The notes: a model not told the origin generated them from the sequence alone. A DNA stretch of 64,000 nucleotides from CAZYTM01 sp964649725 (GCA_964649725.1 CAZYTM010000007.1:130280-194279), one strand, 5' to 3'; counted from the stretch's first letter, positions 25,828 through 34,426 are shown. A program made the numbers and translations.

Positions 25828-27231
25828 TTAGCTAAGCCTGTCGTTACTATCGGCTTTATAGGTGCTGCTGCCGATCTGGCTGTCAACTGAGGAACGATAG
25901 GTCCCTTGCGGGATGGAACGCTCACTTAGGTTATAAGATGAGCCACTCTTGGCGGTGGCCAGTTCAGTTGCCGGTTCATCGGCAGTTTTCCAGGTATAAA
26001 GAATAGGCAGCCGATAGAGGATGAACCGGTAGACAGCTATGTAGATGGCGAAGATGGTGACACAGATAACCGCTTCACGCCAGTGTGGGATCTCCCGGTA
26101 GTCTAGCTTCCAGTTGAAGGTTATCATGGCGGTATTTACTCTGTTCAGGACTACGCCGATGACGGTAAGTAACGCGGTGAAACGTACCAGCCCGACTTTT
26201 TCGTTTCTGATGGCATAGGCAAACAGGAAGAGCGGCGCAATAACACCTACGAATATCTCGACCATGAACCAGAGCCCCCAGCCGGTGGCGAGGTGTGCCC
26301 ACTTGTTATCATGTGCGATGCCGATCAGTTTGATTGTCAGATAGGTTGCGAGGCCCATGCTGGCACCTTTGGCAAGGGCTATCTGTAATTTGCCGAGATT
26401 ATCCTTGTATATATCATCGCAACGCCAGCTCATGGTTTTTACAGCAATGGTGCTGACTGTAATGACCATGCAGAGACCACCCGGTAGTGAAGAGACAAAG
26501 AAGTGCAGCCACTGGAAGGATGCCGAATACCAGAGCGGATGCACCTTTCCTGGCGCATAGGTGAAGAGTGCTCCGAGCGCCCCCTGGTGCAGGGTAGAGA
26601 GGATGATACCGGCAACGGTCAGGCCGAGAACGATCTTCTTGACTCCCCGCTTACCTGCCGGAAAGCCGATCCACTCGAAGAAAGCTACCGACACCTCGGC
26701 AACCTGTACTGAAAGATAGGTGGCGACATGCCAGGCGACCAGGAAGAGAACGGCGGCTGGTCCGAACGCTACTATCATCGGATAGGGGAGCCGCCAGGGC
26801 TGACCGAGGTCGACCATGAGGTAGATGACAGCGAAAAAATAGCCGAGCAGACCGTTCAGTAGTGCCAGCCTTTCGATAGGCTCGAAGTCGTGGCGACCGA
26901 AGACCTCCACAGTGGTGCCTAGCTGGAAGCCCGATGATGAGAGAGGGACCATGGCGAAGAGGCCGAAGCCGAGGAACATCCCCCACGGGTAGTCGCAAGA
27001 GCTGTGAGTGACCCAGGAGAGACCGAAGATGAAGCGGCCAAGAAGGATCGGAAGACCGATGACAAATATGATCCCAAGTATCCAGTTGAATGGATTGCGC
27101 AGAGCCTGGGCCATGTACTGAGAAGGGGTTAGACCGAGAAGCAGTTTTTCCTGCAGGCTCCACTTCTCTTTGCCTGGAACCTTGAAGGCAGAATCTACAA
27201 TATTTATTCCGTTAGCTTTATATCTGTTCAT
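25828..27231 (-). CDS. NrfD/PsrC-type integral membrane quinone-interacting subunit
   Basis: A 467-aa polytopic protein with about ten helices. It belongs to the NrfD/HybB/DmsC-like family that exchanges electrons with the menaquinone pool. The N terminus (EKLLLGLTPSQYMAQALRNP) and stretches such as HSSCDYPWGMFLGFGLF are typical of the long HybB-like branch. Its ATG overlaps the stop of the ferredoxin subunit (ATGA). With that subunit and the two cytochromes it forms a complex of the Cbc/Hmc/Qrc type, lacking a molybdopterin catalytic subunit. The direction of electron flow cannot be read from the sequence. Confidence 0.92.
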   Translation of the reverse strand: MNRYKANGINIVDSAFKVPGKEKWSLQEKLLLGLTPSQYMAQALRNPFNWILGIIFVIGLPILLGRFIFGLSWVTHSSCDYPWGMFLGFGLFAMVPLSSSGFQLGTTVEVFGRHDFEPIERLALLNGLLGYFFAVIYLMVDLGQPWRLPYPMIVAFGPAAVLFLVAWHVATYLSVQVAEVSVAFFEWIGFPAGKRGVKKIVLGLTVAGIILSTLHQGALGALFTYAPGKVHPLWYSASFQWLHFFVSSLPGGLCMVITVSTIAVKTMSWRCDDIYKDNLGKLQIALAKGASMGLATYLTIKLIGIAHDNKWAHLATGWGLWFMVEIFVGVIAPLFLFAYAIRNEKVGLVRFTALLTVIGVVLNRVNTAMITFNWKLDYREIPHWREAVICVTIFAIYIAVYRFILYRLPILYTWKTADEPATELATAKSGSSYNLSERSIPQGTYRSSVDSQIGSSTYKADSNDRLS

Positions 27232-28145
27232 GGCTTGCCATCCTCCTGCTCTGAATGGGAATGTCCGTCATCTCCATGGTGCTGCTTTCTGGTCGACAGC
27301 AGATGGAAGCCGGTAAATAAGGCCGGCCAGATGGAAAGGACCATCGGCACGGTACCGAGGAACTCCTTGACATTGGAGATGATCGGGTCGTTGCCAAGAG
27401 TAGTGTCAAAACCTACCTGATCGAATGGAACTTTGGAGAGGTAGAGCCAGCTTGTGCCGCCGACCTCCTTTTCACCATACACATGATCCAGATATCGATC
27501 TGGAGTCTCTCTGATCCGTTCATGAGCCATCTTTACCAGATCTTTGCGATAACCGAAGGTCATCACTTCTTGCGGGCAGATATCGACGCATGCAGGGGGT
27601 TTGCCATTCTTGACCCTGGTCTCGTAGCAGAGGACGCATTTTTTCACCACAGGGTTGAAGGCGCTGGAGTAACTGTACCCTGGGATGTTGAACGGGCAGG
27701 CGATCATGCAGTTACGGCAGCCTACACAAATTTTAGGATTGTAAAGGACTGCCCCTTCCTTGGTCTTGGTATAAGCATTGACGAAGCAGGAGGTGAGACA
27801 GCCTGGTTCGCTACAGTGGTTGCATTGGATTTTACGGTAAACAGGCCCGCCATCCTTCTGGGTTTCATAGCGGTTTACCACGGTATAGGCATACTCGGTA
27901 GGGCGACGCTTGGTTTTGAAGACCGACTGGTCTTCGAACGATACGCTAGGTGTGGGAAGTTTTTGTTCCTTGTTGCAGGCTGCTTCGCAGCTGCGGCAGC
28001 CGATACAGCGGGTCAGGTCCACCAGGACCCCCATGCTCTCGGGATAACCCTCAAAGGAACCAGCTCCCCAGGCTTTCTTTGATATGCTAAGCGTGGTTGC
28101 CGCTCCACCTATCACGCAAGCCTTCAGGAAATCTCTACGCTTCAT
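27228..28145 (-). CDS. Tat-exported four-cluster ferredoxin subunit (HybA-like)
   Basis: A 305-aa protein with a twin-arginine signal (MKRRDFLKACVIGGAATTL). Four cysteine groups bind [4Fe-4S] clusters: CIGCRSCEAAC, CNHC...CLTSC, CVGCRNCMIAC and CVLC...CVDIC. A C-terminal hydrophobic helix (VPMVLSIWPALFTGFHLL) anchors it, and the tail is His/Glu-rich. It passes electrons between the NrfD-type subunit and periplasmic cytochromes. It lies between the five-heme cytochrome and NrfD genes. Confidence 0.94.
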   Translation of the reverse strand: MKRRDFLKACVIGGAATTLSISKKAWGAGSFEGYPESMGVLVDLTRCIGCRSCEAACNKEQKLPTPSVSFEDQSVFKTKRRPTEYAYTVVNRYETQKDGGPVYRKIQCNHCSEPGCLTSCFVNAYTKTKEGAVLYNPKICVGCRNCMIACPFNIPGYSYSSAFNPVVKKCVLCYETRVKNGKPPACVDICPQEVMTFGYRKDLVKMAHERIRETPDRYLDHVYGEKEVGGTSWLYLSKVPFDQVGFDTTLGNDPIISNVKEFLGTVPMVLSIWPALFTGFHLLSTRKQHHGDDGHSHSEQEDGKP

Positions 28146-28205
28146 GATTATGTCTCCTTGAGTCGAATTTCAATTGGCGTTCCGTTATTTATAACTTGTT
28201 CTAAA

Positions 28206-28721
28206 TTAGTGGGCAGCTTTGCCGCTTCCCGGTTTGGGTGTAAATTCACCAGCATTATAGAAAGCATCTCCAGCCTTGGTTCGCTTATGGCAATCCTGGC
28301 AGCCGACCGGGCCTCCCATCTTGCTGTGGCAACCGATACAACTCTGGTGATAAGCACCCTTCAGACCTGGCTTGTCCAGGTGATAGGTATTGCGGTCCTT
28401 GTCTTTCAAAGCAGTAGCAGAAAATGGTTCTTTTACATGGCAGCCACGACAGGATACCACCTTGGTCTGACTACTGTTGCGATGACAACGGACACAGTTA
28501 GAATCTTCAATTAAAGTGCCGGTGGTGTGATGATGGCAGTTGGCGCAATCCTTGGTCAGATTGATATGTTTGGCGTGGTCGAATTTCACCTTGTCGAATA
28601 GTTGTACCATGGAGTCCAGATTGATTGTGTCCGGCACACTCGTCGCCCGACAATCGGGGGGAGAGATAGCCAGCGCCAGCAGCAATGCCCCTCCGATGAG
28701 CCAGTTCCTTACAGCATACAT
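28206..28721 (-). CDS. Periplasmic pentaheme c-type cytochrome
   Basis: A 171-aa protein with a signal peptide (NWLIGGALLLALAISPPDC) and five CXXCH motifs (CANCH, CVRCH, CRGCH, CIGCH, CQDCH). An upstream KFDHAKH supplies axial histidines. The spacing resembles class III (c3/c7) cytochromes. The C terminus is a low-complexity tail. It is encoded 60 bases before the ferredoxin subunit and is likely part of the same periplasm-facing complex. Confidence 0.93.
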   Translation of the reverse strand: MYAVRNWLIGGALLLALAISPPDCRATSVPDTINLDSMVQLFDKVKFDHAKHINLTKDCANCHHHTTGTLIEDSNCVRCHRNSSQTKVVSCRGCHVKEPFSATALKDKDRNTYHLDKPGLKGAYHQSCIGCHSKMGGPVGCQDCHKRTKAGDAFYNAGEFTPKPGSGKAAH

Positions 28722-28790
28722 AGTCTATTCTCCTTTATAAATAATGTGACATCTTAATATTTGTACGGCCTCTTCAGCATAGCATTTCAT

Positions 28791-28970
28791 TTAGTGGTGT
28801 GAGCTGGTATCCTGTGCCTCTTCTTTTTTGTGGATGTAACGGTAAAATGCAGGAAATCCACAAAAGAAGGCGACACAGATCAGGTACTCAACCCCTTTGA
28901 TGTACTGGTAGAAATCAACCAAGGTGTAGACTGATTTGATTTCACCAACTGCTGCGAAAAATTCTGTCAT
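28791..28970 (-). CDS. Very small membrane protein of the cytochrome complex operon
   Basis: A 59-aa protein beginning MTEFFAAVGEIKSVYTLVDF. It has one clear transmembrane helix (YLICVAFFCGFPAFYRYI) and a polar His-ending tail (QDTSSHH). AGGAGG lies five bases before the ATG. Position and size recall the small membrane subunits of Hmc-type complexes, but the family is not recognised. It sits between the small membrane protein ending at 29045 and the pentaheme cytochrome. Confidence 0.8.
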   Translation of the reverse strand: MTEFFAAVGEIKSVYTLVDFYQYIKGVEYLICVAFFCGFPAFYRYIHKKEEAQDTSSHH

Positions 28971-29044
28971 GACTGATCCTCCTCCTTATTAATTTACTTG
29001 TGCTGTTAATTGATTCTGGTCGTATATATGCCTAGTAATGTTAG

Positions 29045-29284
29045 TTACTTGATTGCTTTTGCTTCTTTGGCTTTATTTTCTTCACTCAAAGCACCTTTGA
29101 TCATTCCCCATAGAGTTATCAGGGCTGGTATCATCTGTGCTACTACAACCAGAGCGCAGAACCCAAGAAATGCAAGTACCAGGATGCCACTGTTATACAC
29201 CTTGGTTGTTGATGCCGCAAAGGCTGGGGAGCTTGCGACCAGGGATAAAGCCAACGTAGTTCCGATAGTTCTCATTCTGTTCAT
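29045..29284 (-). CDS. Small exported single-helix membrane protein (paralogue of 29797-30042)
   Basis: A 79-aa protein with a cleavable-looking signal (TIGTTLALSLVASSPAFA) and a second helix (GILVLAFLGFCALVVVAQMIPALITLWGMI), followed by a Lys/Glu-rich tail. It resembles the first gene of the operon in layout and motif: both have a QM.P....(W/F)(G/S)M(I/V)KG segment after the helix. AAAGGAGG precedes the ATG at 29284. An upstream frame reaching 29386 overlaps the preceding gene and is not needed. Role unknown. Confidence 0.8.
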   Translation of the reverse strand: MNRMRTIGTTLALSLVASSPAFAASTTKVYNSGILVLAFLGFCALVVVAQMIPALITLWGMIKGALSEENKAKEAKAIK

Positions 29285-29357
29285 GACTGCCTCCTTTGTT
29301 TTGTTTGTCGTTCTAGATGATTGCCTCGTACGTATTAAGCTATTGCTTATTAGAGTA

Positions 29358-29744
29358 TTAGCTGCTGCGTAAGTTATCAAATGCACATTTGACTGCCTGT
29401 CGGATCTCTTCCCGATCCTCTGGTTTGACCGGTTTTAAAGCATGATAAAAAATACCCTCTTTACGGAGCTTGCGAATGGAGTGGAGAGGTATTTCATTGG
29501 ATACCAGTATTATGGTCAAGTTGCGGTTGCATTTCCTCAGCAAAGGGATCAGGTCAATGGCTGTAAGTTCATCAAATTCGTTACTGATGATTGCAACCTG
29601 AGCACTTTTTTTAAGTATCCCGTGGAGAGCAGTGGCGACAGAGTTCGTTACCATTACGTTGTAACCTGCCTCAATGAAAATGTCGGCCATTTGCTTCCGG
29701 GTATCTATATCCTGATCAGCTATGAGAAGTCCTTGCATGATCAT
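29358..29744 (-). CDS. Stand-alone receiver-like protein lacking the phosphoacceptor Asp
   Basis: A 128-aa CheY-like fold. The acidic pocket (Asp10, Asp12), a Ser in the Thr/Ser position (ILVSNE) and the conserved Lys104 (ALKPVK) are present. At the place of the phospho-acceptor Asp the sequence reads IISNEFDEL, with Asn55. It has no output domain. It should therefore not be phosphorylated in the normal way and is best seen as a pseudo-receiver acting by protein contact. GAGAGG lies before the tandem ATGs (29744 and 29738). It is the second gene of the operon. Confidence 0.8.
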   Translation of the reverse strand: MIMQGLLIADQDIDTRKQMADIFIEAGYNVMVTNSVATALHGILKKSAQVAIISNEFDELTAIDLIPLLRKCNRNLTIILVSNEIPLHSIRKLRKEGIFYHALKPVKPEDREEIRQAVKCAFDNLRSS

Positions 29745-29796
29745 CAGCCTCTCTGTTACGTGATTAGTTGGCAGACTGGCAGCTCATGTCAGGTTA

Positions 29797-30042
29797 CTAG
29801 CTTTTGTCTGTCTCTGTCCCGGTGGTCAGGGAGGTCTTCTTGCCCGGAGTAAAGAGCCCTTTAACCATAGAAAAGAATAGCATTGTTCCTGGCACCATCT
29901 GAAATATCAGGATCATTGCACCAAAGGCCAGGAATATAAGGAGCATTAGGCTGCTCCCCTCATTTTCTGCGCCATTTGCAGCATATGCTGCTGAAACAGT
30001 GAGAATCAACATGGAAATAATTTTCGTAATCGTCGTTTTCAT
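29797..30042 (-). CDS. Small exported single-helix membrane protein, first gene of the operon
   Basis: An 81-aa protein with a signal peptide (IISMLILTVSAAYA), one transmembrane helix (LMLLIFLAFGAMILIFQMVPGTMLFF) and a polar Lys/Thr tail. It is a paralogue of the product ending at 29045. AAGGGGGG lies upstream of the ATG. A sigma-54-like promoter stands about 55-70 bases before the start. Function unknown; by context it is a minor subunit or assembly factor of the complex. Confidence 0.8.
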   Translation of the reverse strand: MKTTITKIISMLILTVSAAYAANGAENEGSSLMLLIFLAFGAMILIFQMVPGTMLFFSMVKGLFTPGKKTSLTTGTETDKS

Positions 30043-30094
30043 GGTATCCCCCCTTAACCGGGAAGTCGTACTTTTAGCCTTTGCTTGTATAGAT

Positions 30095-30113
30095 GTTGCA
30101 CTGAACGTGCCGC
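30095..30113 (-). promoter_or_regulatory. Sigma-54 (-24/-12) promoter of the cytochrome complex operon
   Basis: On the minus strand CGGCACG-TTCA-GTGCAA has the invariant GG (30111-30110) and GC (30099-30098) separated by exactly ten bases. It matches most of the TGGCACG-N4-TTGCA consensus. Transcription would begin near 30086, giving a leader of about 44 bases with the ribosome-binding site AAGGGGGG. A gene for an NtrC-type activator is transcribed divergently beside it. Confidence 0.75.
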
Positions 30114-30635
30114 AATGAGATTTTTTTTATGTTAATAATCTAACATTTCGTAATTGCAAGGAATTTTGTTTTACGGAAAGGAGTTAACAATTCTTTTGAA
30201 GCAAAATGTAGTATATCCTTTCTATACGACTTCATATACAGCTGCAGGGTATCTTGTGGGTTGATGTTTGTAACTTATTGAAATTAAAGCTAATAAAATT
30301 TGAATATGCACCTGTATAAAAAAATATGCATCACGTATTCGGGGCGAATTGGTAGCATAACATACTGATATTACGCGTGTTATTGTGGGTGTTTGAAAAT
30401 ACTCAATGTTTGCAGGGTACTATTGTTGCTTGACTTACTATGATAATTTATTTAGAGTAATTAAACGAGCCTCATGTTTCTCTTTTGTTACTGACAATCC
30501 TGGGGTGAGTTATTTAATCGTACAAATTGCAGATATGGCATCCGTAAGCTGATAAACCTGAGGGAACTAATTAAGTTGCCTCTTCTTGATTATGCAGAAA
30601 GACCGTTGCAACTCAGCTGGCGAAGGGAAAGTATA
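30114..30635. other. Divergent regulatory region between the complex operon and its candidate activator
   Basis: About 520 bases, AT-rich and without a supported gene. It should contain the enhancer sites for the sigma-54 promoter. TGCAGGGTA occurs twice (around 30243 and 30412), which is suggestive only. A weak sigma-70 candidate for the regulator gene is TTGACT (30430-30435), 17 bases, TAGAGT (30453-30458). Confidence 0.4.
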
Positions 30636-32051
30636 ATGAGTAAGCGGAACATTCTGGTGGTTGATGATGAAGCGGTCATCAGGGATGGTTTACGGAGAAT
30701 CCTGGAAAGTGGTGGGTATGCAGTTGAGGCATATGCAAATGGACATCTCGCTGTGGAGCGGATGCAACAGGAGGATTTTGCTCTCGTTATAACTGACTTG
30801 AAGATGCCTGGGATGAGTGGCATGGATGTATTAAAGAGTATAAAGATTCTGCAACCGGAGGTGCCGGTTATCATCATAACAGGCTACTCTACAGTCGATA
30901 CTGCAGTAGAAACCATGAAACATGGTGCCTTCGATTATATTGCCAAACCTTTTACCCCAGAACAAATCATCGATAAAGTTACCAAGGCGCTTGATCAGAA
31001 GGCGGTGCTTCTTGATACTATCTATCTGCGCAAAGAACTGCTAGATCACCATGGGTTTGATTCTTTTGTTGGTGAGAGCAAAGAGATGCAGCGTATATAT
31101 AGGCGCATAGTTCAGGTTGCACCTACTGACAGCACGGTGCTTGTTACTGGTGAAAGTGGTACTGGTAAGGAATTGGTTGCGCGGGCGATTCATCGCAACA
31201 GTCCCCGTCGGGATCAGCCATTTGTAGCTATAGATTGCAGCTCTCTGGCAGAAAACCTCCTTGAAAGCGAGCTTTTTGGACATGTCAAAGGCTCTTTTAC
31301 CGGGGCAATTCAAACCAAGATGGGTCTCTTCAAGGTAGCGGATGGTGGCACACTATTTCTTGACGAAATAGGCAACATCAGTCTCATGACACAAGCCAAA
31401 CTTCTTCGTGTACTGCAAGAGCGAGAAGTTACCCCCATAGGTGGGACACAGCCGATTTCTATTGATATTAGACTTGTTGCCGCTACCAACAAAAATATCA
31501 GGACAATGGTAACAGAGGGGACTTTCAGAGACGATCTCTTTTTCAGGCTTAATATTATACCTATCGATCTGCCACCGCTACGGGAACGAAAGGGAGATCT
31601 GCATCTCCTGCTTGGCTTCTTTTTAAAGAAATTTGCCGATGAGGTTGGAAAGGAGATCAGGGGGTTAACACCTGAAGCGATAGCTCTCCTTGAAGGGTAT
31701 TTATTCCCAGGTAATGTGCGTGAGTTGGAAAACATTATTGAAAGAGCAGTAGTGCTTGCTGAAGGGGAGTTGATCCAACAGGATGACTTGGAACTACAGA
31801 CGACATCTGATCAGGCTAAAACCGTACTGGCCGGTTATGTGCCTCAGAGTCTCGAGGAACTAAAAGAGACCAAGCGGCAGATACGTGAACAGGCGGTAGA
31901 GCCGATTGAAAAAGCTTTTGTGATTAATGCACTGCAAAGAAATAACTGGAATATTACCCAGGCTGCCGAAGAAACAGGCATGTTACGGCCCAATTTCCAG
32001 GCTCTCCTGAAGAAGCTTGGCATATCTGCACGGAATCGGGCTGAAAACTGA
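30636..32051 (+). CDS. NtrC-family sigma-54-dependent response regulator
   Basis: A 471-aa activator. The receiver domain has acidic residues DDE and phospho-acceptor Asp54 (VITDLKMPGMSG). The AAA+ domain has Walker A GESGTGKE, the sigma-54 contact loop as GSFTGA (a common variant of GAFTGA) and Walker B GGTLFLDEIG. A C-terminal Fis-type helix-turn-helix reads NWNITQAAEETGM. The ATG at 30636, with GAAGGGA upstream, is chosen because the fold begins there; the longer frame adds 20 unrelated residues. It is divergent from the sigma-54 operon and convergent with a heme-sensor kinase, so it is their likely link. Confidence 0.95.
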   Translation: MSKRNILVVDDEAVIRDGLRRILESGGYAVEAYANGHLAVERMQQEDFALVITDLKMPGMSGMDVLKSIKILQPEVPVIIITGYSTVDTAVETMKHGAFDYIAKPFTPEQIIDKVTKALDQKAVLLDTIYLRKELLDHHGFDSFVGESKEMQRIYRRIVQVAPTDSTVLVTGESGTGKELVARAIHRNSPRRDQPFVAIDCSSLAENLLESELFGHVKGSFTGAIQTKMGLFKVADGGTLFLDEIGNISLMTQAKLLRVLQEREVTPIGGTQPISIDIRLVAATNKNIRTMVTEGTFRDDLFFRLNIIPIDLPPLRERKGDLHLLLGFFLKKFADEVGKEIRGLTPEAIALLEGYLFPGNVRELENIIERAVVLAEGELIQQDDLELQTTSDQAKTVLAGYVPQSLEELKETKRQIREQAVEPIEKAFVINALQRNNWNITQAAEETGMLRPNFQALLKKLGISARNRAEN

Positions 32052-32088
32052 ATATATTATCAATTAGCAGGACGAATACCACAGGCTA

Positions 32089-33705
32089 TTATCCATCTGA
32101 TACATTTTCCGCAGTCGATTCTGCTATTGCCGGCAGCGATTCTGCTGCAAGCTGAGAAATTGGAAGTTTGACAGTAAATGTTGTCCCAACACCAACCGTG
32201 CTTTCAACCTCAATTATCCCACCATGGCTCTCCATTATTCCGTATGAAACTGACAGACCAAGACCGGTCCCTTTATTCTCCTTAGTGGTAAAAAACGGGT
32301 CAAAGATTCTTTTCAGGTTCTCCTCAGGGATGCCGCAGCCAGTATCACTGACCTTCATAAAGACATGATGATTATCTAACGATACTCCACTGTAAATGTA
32401 TAATTCACCGCCGTCAGGCATGGCATGGCTGGCATTAAGAAGGATGTTGACGAACACCTGTTCGATCTGATTCGGATCGACCATAACTTCAGGCAGGTCG
32501 GCTGAATAATCCTTGATAACATTGATGTCATGAAAACTTGCCTGATTCCCTATCAGCGCGATGGTGGCATCCATTATCCCGTTGAAGGATGATGGCTGTT
32601 TTTGTGGGGTTGTCTCGCGGGAAAATTCCAATAGGCCCTTGACGATTCGAGCACATCGTTCAGCTTGTCGGGTGATTGTGTCAAGGTCATTTCGCAGTGA
32701 CGGGTCAAGTTTAGGATCGCTGCTGATCAGTGATGCAAATACCATGATGCCGGTAAGGGGGTTATTGATTTCATGAGCTATACCTGCCACAAGCTCACCT
32801 AAAGAGGCTAGTTTTTCCGAACGGATGAGTTGTGCCTGAATCTGCCTCACTTCTTGGGTACGCTCCTCAACCTTCGCTTCAAGATTTCTCCCCCACTCCT
32901 CCAATTCGTTTCGCGCCATTCTCAAGTTAAGGGTCATAGCATTGAATGCATCAGCAAGCTCGCCGAGTTCATCGTTTGAAACATGTTTGACTGTAGCATC
33001 CAACTCGCCTCTGGCGAGGAGCTTCGTATGTTGGAGGAGAAATTTGACAGGTTGATTGACCAGTTTCTGAGTGAAAAATGTCATGCTTAACCAGATCAAT
33101 GCCAAGAGGAATATAGTCAGGGCGATGATCTTATTGCGGTACGCTCCAAGCAAAGAATGCATATTGTCGAGGGAAACGATTATATCGAGGACTCCGAGAA
33201 CCTTGAAATATTCAGGATGGAAATGACAACTGGCCACATAACAACTCTCTTCATTGTATATTGCTTTGGCCATGCCAAGGACCTGATGCCCCTCTTTGTT
33301 GAAAAAAATCCTGCTCCGGTTCATGCTGGAGGCATAGGTTAGCGGCGTCTTGCCAGCATGGCACATATTACATGCCTCTGCTTTTTTGTCGAGAAAGGTG
33401 CCAATTTCATCTTCGTGAGTTGAAAAAATGATGCGTCCATCCTTGTTGATCATGCGTATATGATCAAGCCCTTTCTGTTCGCCGACTTCACGGATCATCT
33501 GGTAGGCTCGTTCTCGGTCATCTTGGAGCATCTGATGGTGAGTTGTCCGGATGATAGTTTCACTAAGTTTGTCTGCGTCGGAGATCGCTTCTTCAAGGAG
33601 GAGGTTTTTCAATGTAGCAAGATTGATATAGGCAAAAAGCGCCATAAATATCAATAAAATGAGACTGGTGGCAATGGTCAGTTTGGTAATTAGGCTCAGA
33701 CGCAC
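32089..33705 (-). CDS. Heme-sensor histidine kinase
   Basis: A 538-aa kinase. An N-terminal helix is followed by a periplasmic domain with a CXXCH heme site (CNMCH) and a CX4CH site (CYVASCHFH). A second helix, HAMP domain, HisKA with phospho-acceptor His311 (GIAHEINNP) and HATPase (DTGCGIPEENL, GTGLGLSV) follow. The sensor domain is clearly homologous to the one in the kinase-less protein at 23862-24701 (shared VGEQKG, HxR, VLG.LDI). Its 3' end faces the NtrC-type regulator gene with a 37-bp gap, suggesting a pair that reports periplasmic redox state. Confidence 0.92.
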   Translation of the reverse strand: MRLSLITKLTIATSLILLIFMALFAYINLATLKNLLLEEAISDADKLSETIIRTTHHQMLQDDRERAYQMIREVGEQKGLDHIRMINKDGRIIFSTHEDEIGTFLDKKAEACNMCHAGKTPLTYASSMNRSRIFFNKEGHQVLGMAKAIYNEESCYVASCHFHPEYFKVLGVLDIIVSLDNMHSLLGAYRNKIIALTIFLLALIWLSMTFFTQKLVNQPVKFLLQHTKLLARGELDATVKHVSNDELGELADAFNAMTLNLRMARNELEEWGRNLEAKVEERTQEVRQIQAQLIRSEKLASLGELVAGIAHEINNPLTGIMVFASLISSDPKLDPSLRNDLDTITRQAERCARIVKGLLEFSRETTPQKQPSSFNGIMDATIALIGNQASFHDINVIKDYSADLPEVMVDPNQIEQVFVNILLNASHAMPDGGELYIYSGVSLDNHHVFMKVSDTGCGIPEENLKRIFDPFFTTKENKGTGLGLSVSYGIMESHGGIIEVESTVGVGTTFTVKLPISQLAAESLPAIAESTAENVSDG

Positions 33706-34117
33706 ATTTTGCTCCGAAAGAGCTGCTCAACAGTCATATTGGGGGAATATCAATTTAAAAAGATTAATGTATTGAGGGGCTGTTCGTCAACATTTTTCGG
33801 GGTGTAGCATTTTTAAACTCAATGAGTGACTGTGACTAATGATAATATTGACGTCTTCAGGACAAGGGGATTATCACTGGTCGTGACATGCGATATAAGT
33901 ATTTTAACAGTGGATGTATATGGTAAAGAGGTTATTTGTTAACATTTTATGCCGGTAAAATACTATGGGCAGAAGGTTCAGAGATTTTAGCAGTTTTTCA
34001 ATTTTTAAATTGTGGATTAGCCAAAATTACAATATAATAACAGAAAAAGCTCTTGACATTCAGCTAGGATAGTTGATTATTTATGAACGCGTATATTTCA
34101 ATTTTTAGGAGGATTCT
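33706..34117. other. 412-bp non-coding stretch
   Basis: AT-rich, separating the divergent kinase and lipoprotein genes. No ORF with a ribosome-binding site, RNA gene or repeat was seen. It holds the promoter of the lipoprotein gene at its right end. Confidence 0.6.
34053..34080 (+). promoter_or_regulatory. Putative sigma-70 promoter of the TRL-like lipoprotein gene
   Basis: TTGACA at 34053-34058 and, 16 bases later, GATTAT at 34075-34080. It lies 37 bases before the ATG, with TTAGGAGGA as the ribosome-binding site. Confidence 0.5.
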
Positions 34118-34417
34118 ATGAAAAAGCTCGTACTGTTGTTGGCCGCCGCTGCTCTCTTTTCTCTTACCGGGTGTATCTCCCAGTATTCACCTTCGGTGAA
34201 CACGACAGCAATTAACTCGGTTGATTTCTCCAAGTCAAAGTCTTGGAAAGAGGGTGAGTCATGCCAACTCAGAATTCTGAACCTGCTCCCGATTGGTACG
34301 GCTAGTGTGAAAAATGCAGCAGAGTATGCTGGACTGAGCAAGGTTGAACTGGTGGACTACAACTATCAATGGTACTGGCTGTTTGAAAGATTATGCATAA
34401 AGGCTTATGGGAAATAA
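34118..34417 (+). CDS. TRL-like family lipoprotein
   Basis: A 99-aa protein with a lipobox (ALFSLTGC). The mature domain is short and shows the TRL-like pattern: a Gly/Ser-rich start, GESCQLRILNLLPIGTASVKNAAEYAGLSKVELVDYN split over two strands and a helix, then a final beta strand. The function of this family is unknown. TAGGAGGA precedes the ATG. A strong terminator follows, so it is a single-gene transcript. Confidence 0.75.
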   Translation: MKKLVLLLAAAALFSLTGCISQYSPSVNTTAINSVDFSKSKSWKEGESCQLRILNLLPIGTASVKNAAEYAGLSKVELVDYNYQWYWLFERLCIKAYGK

Positions 34418-34426
34418 ATGATCTAG

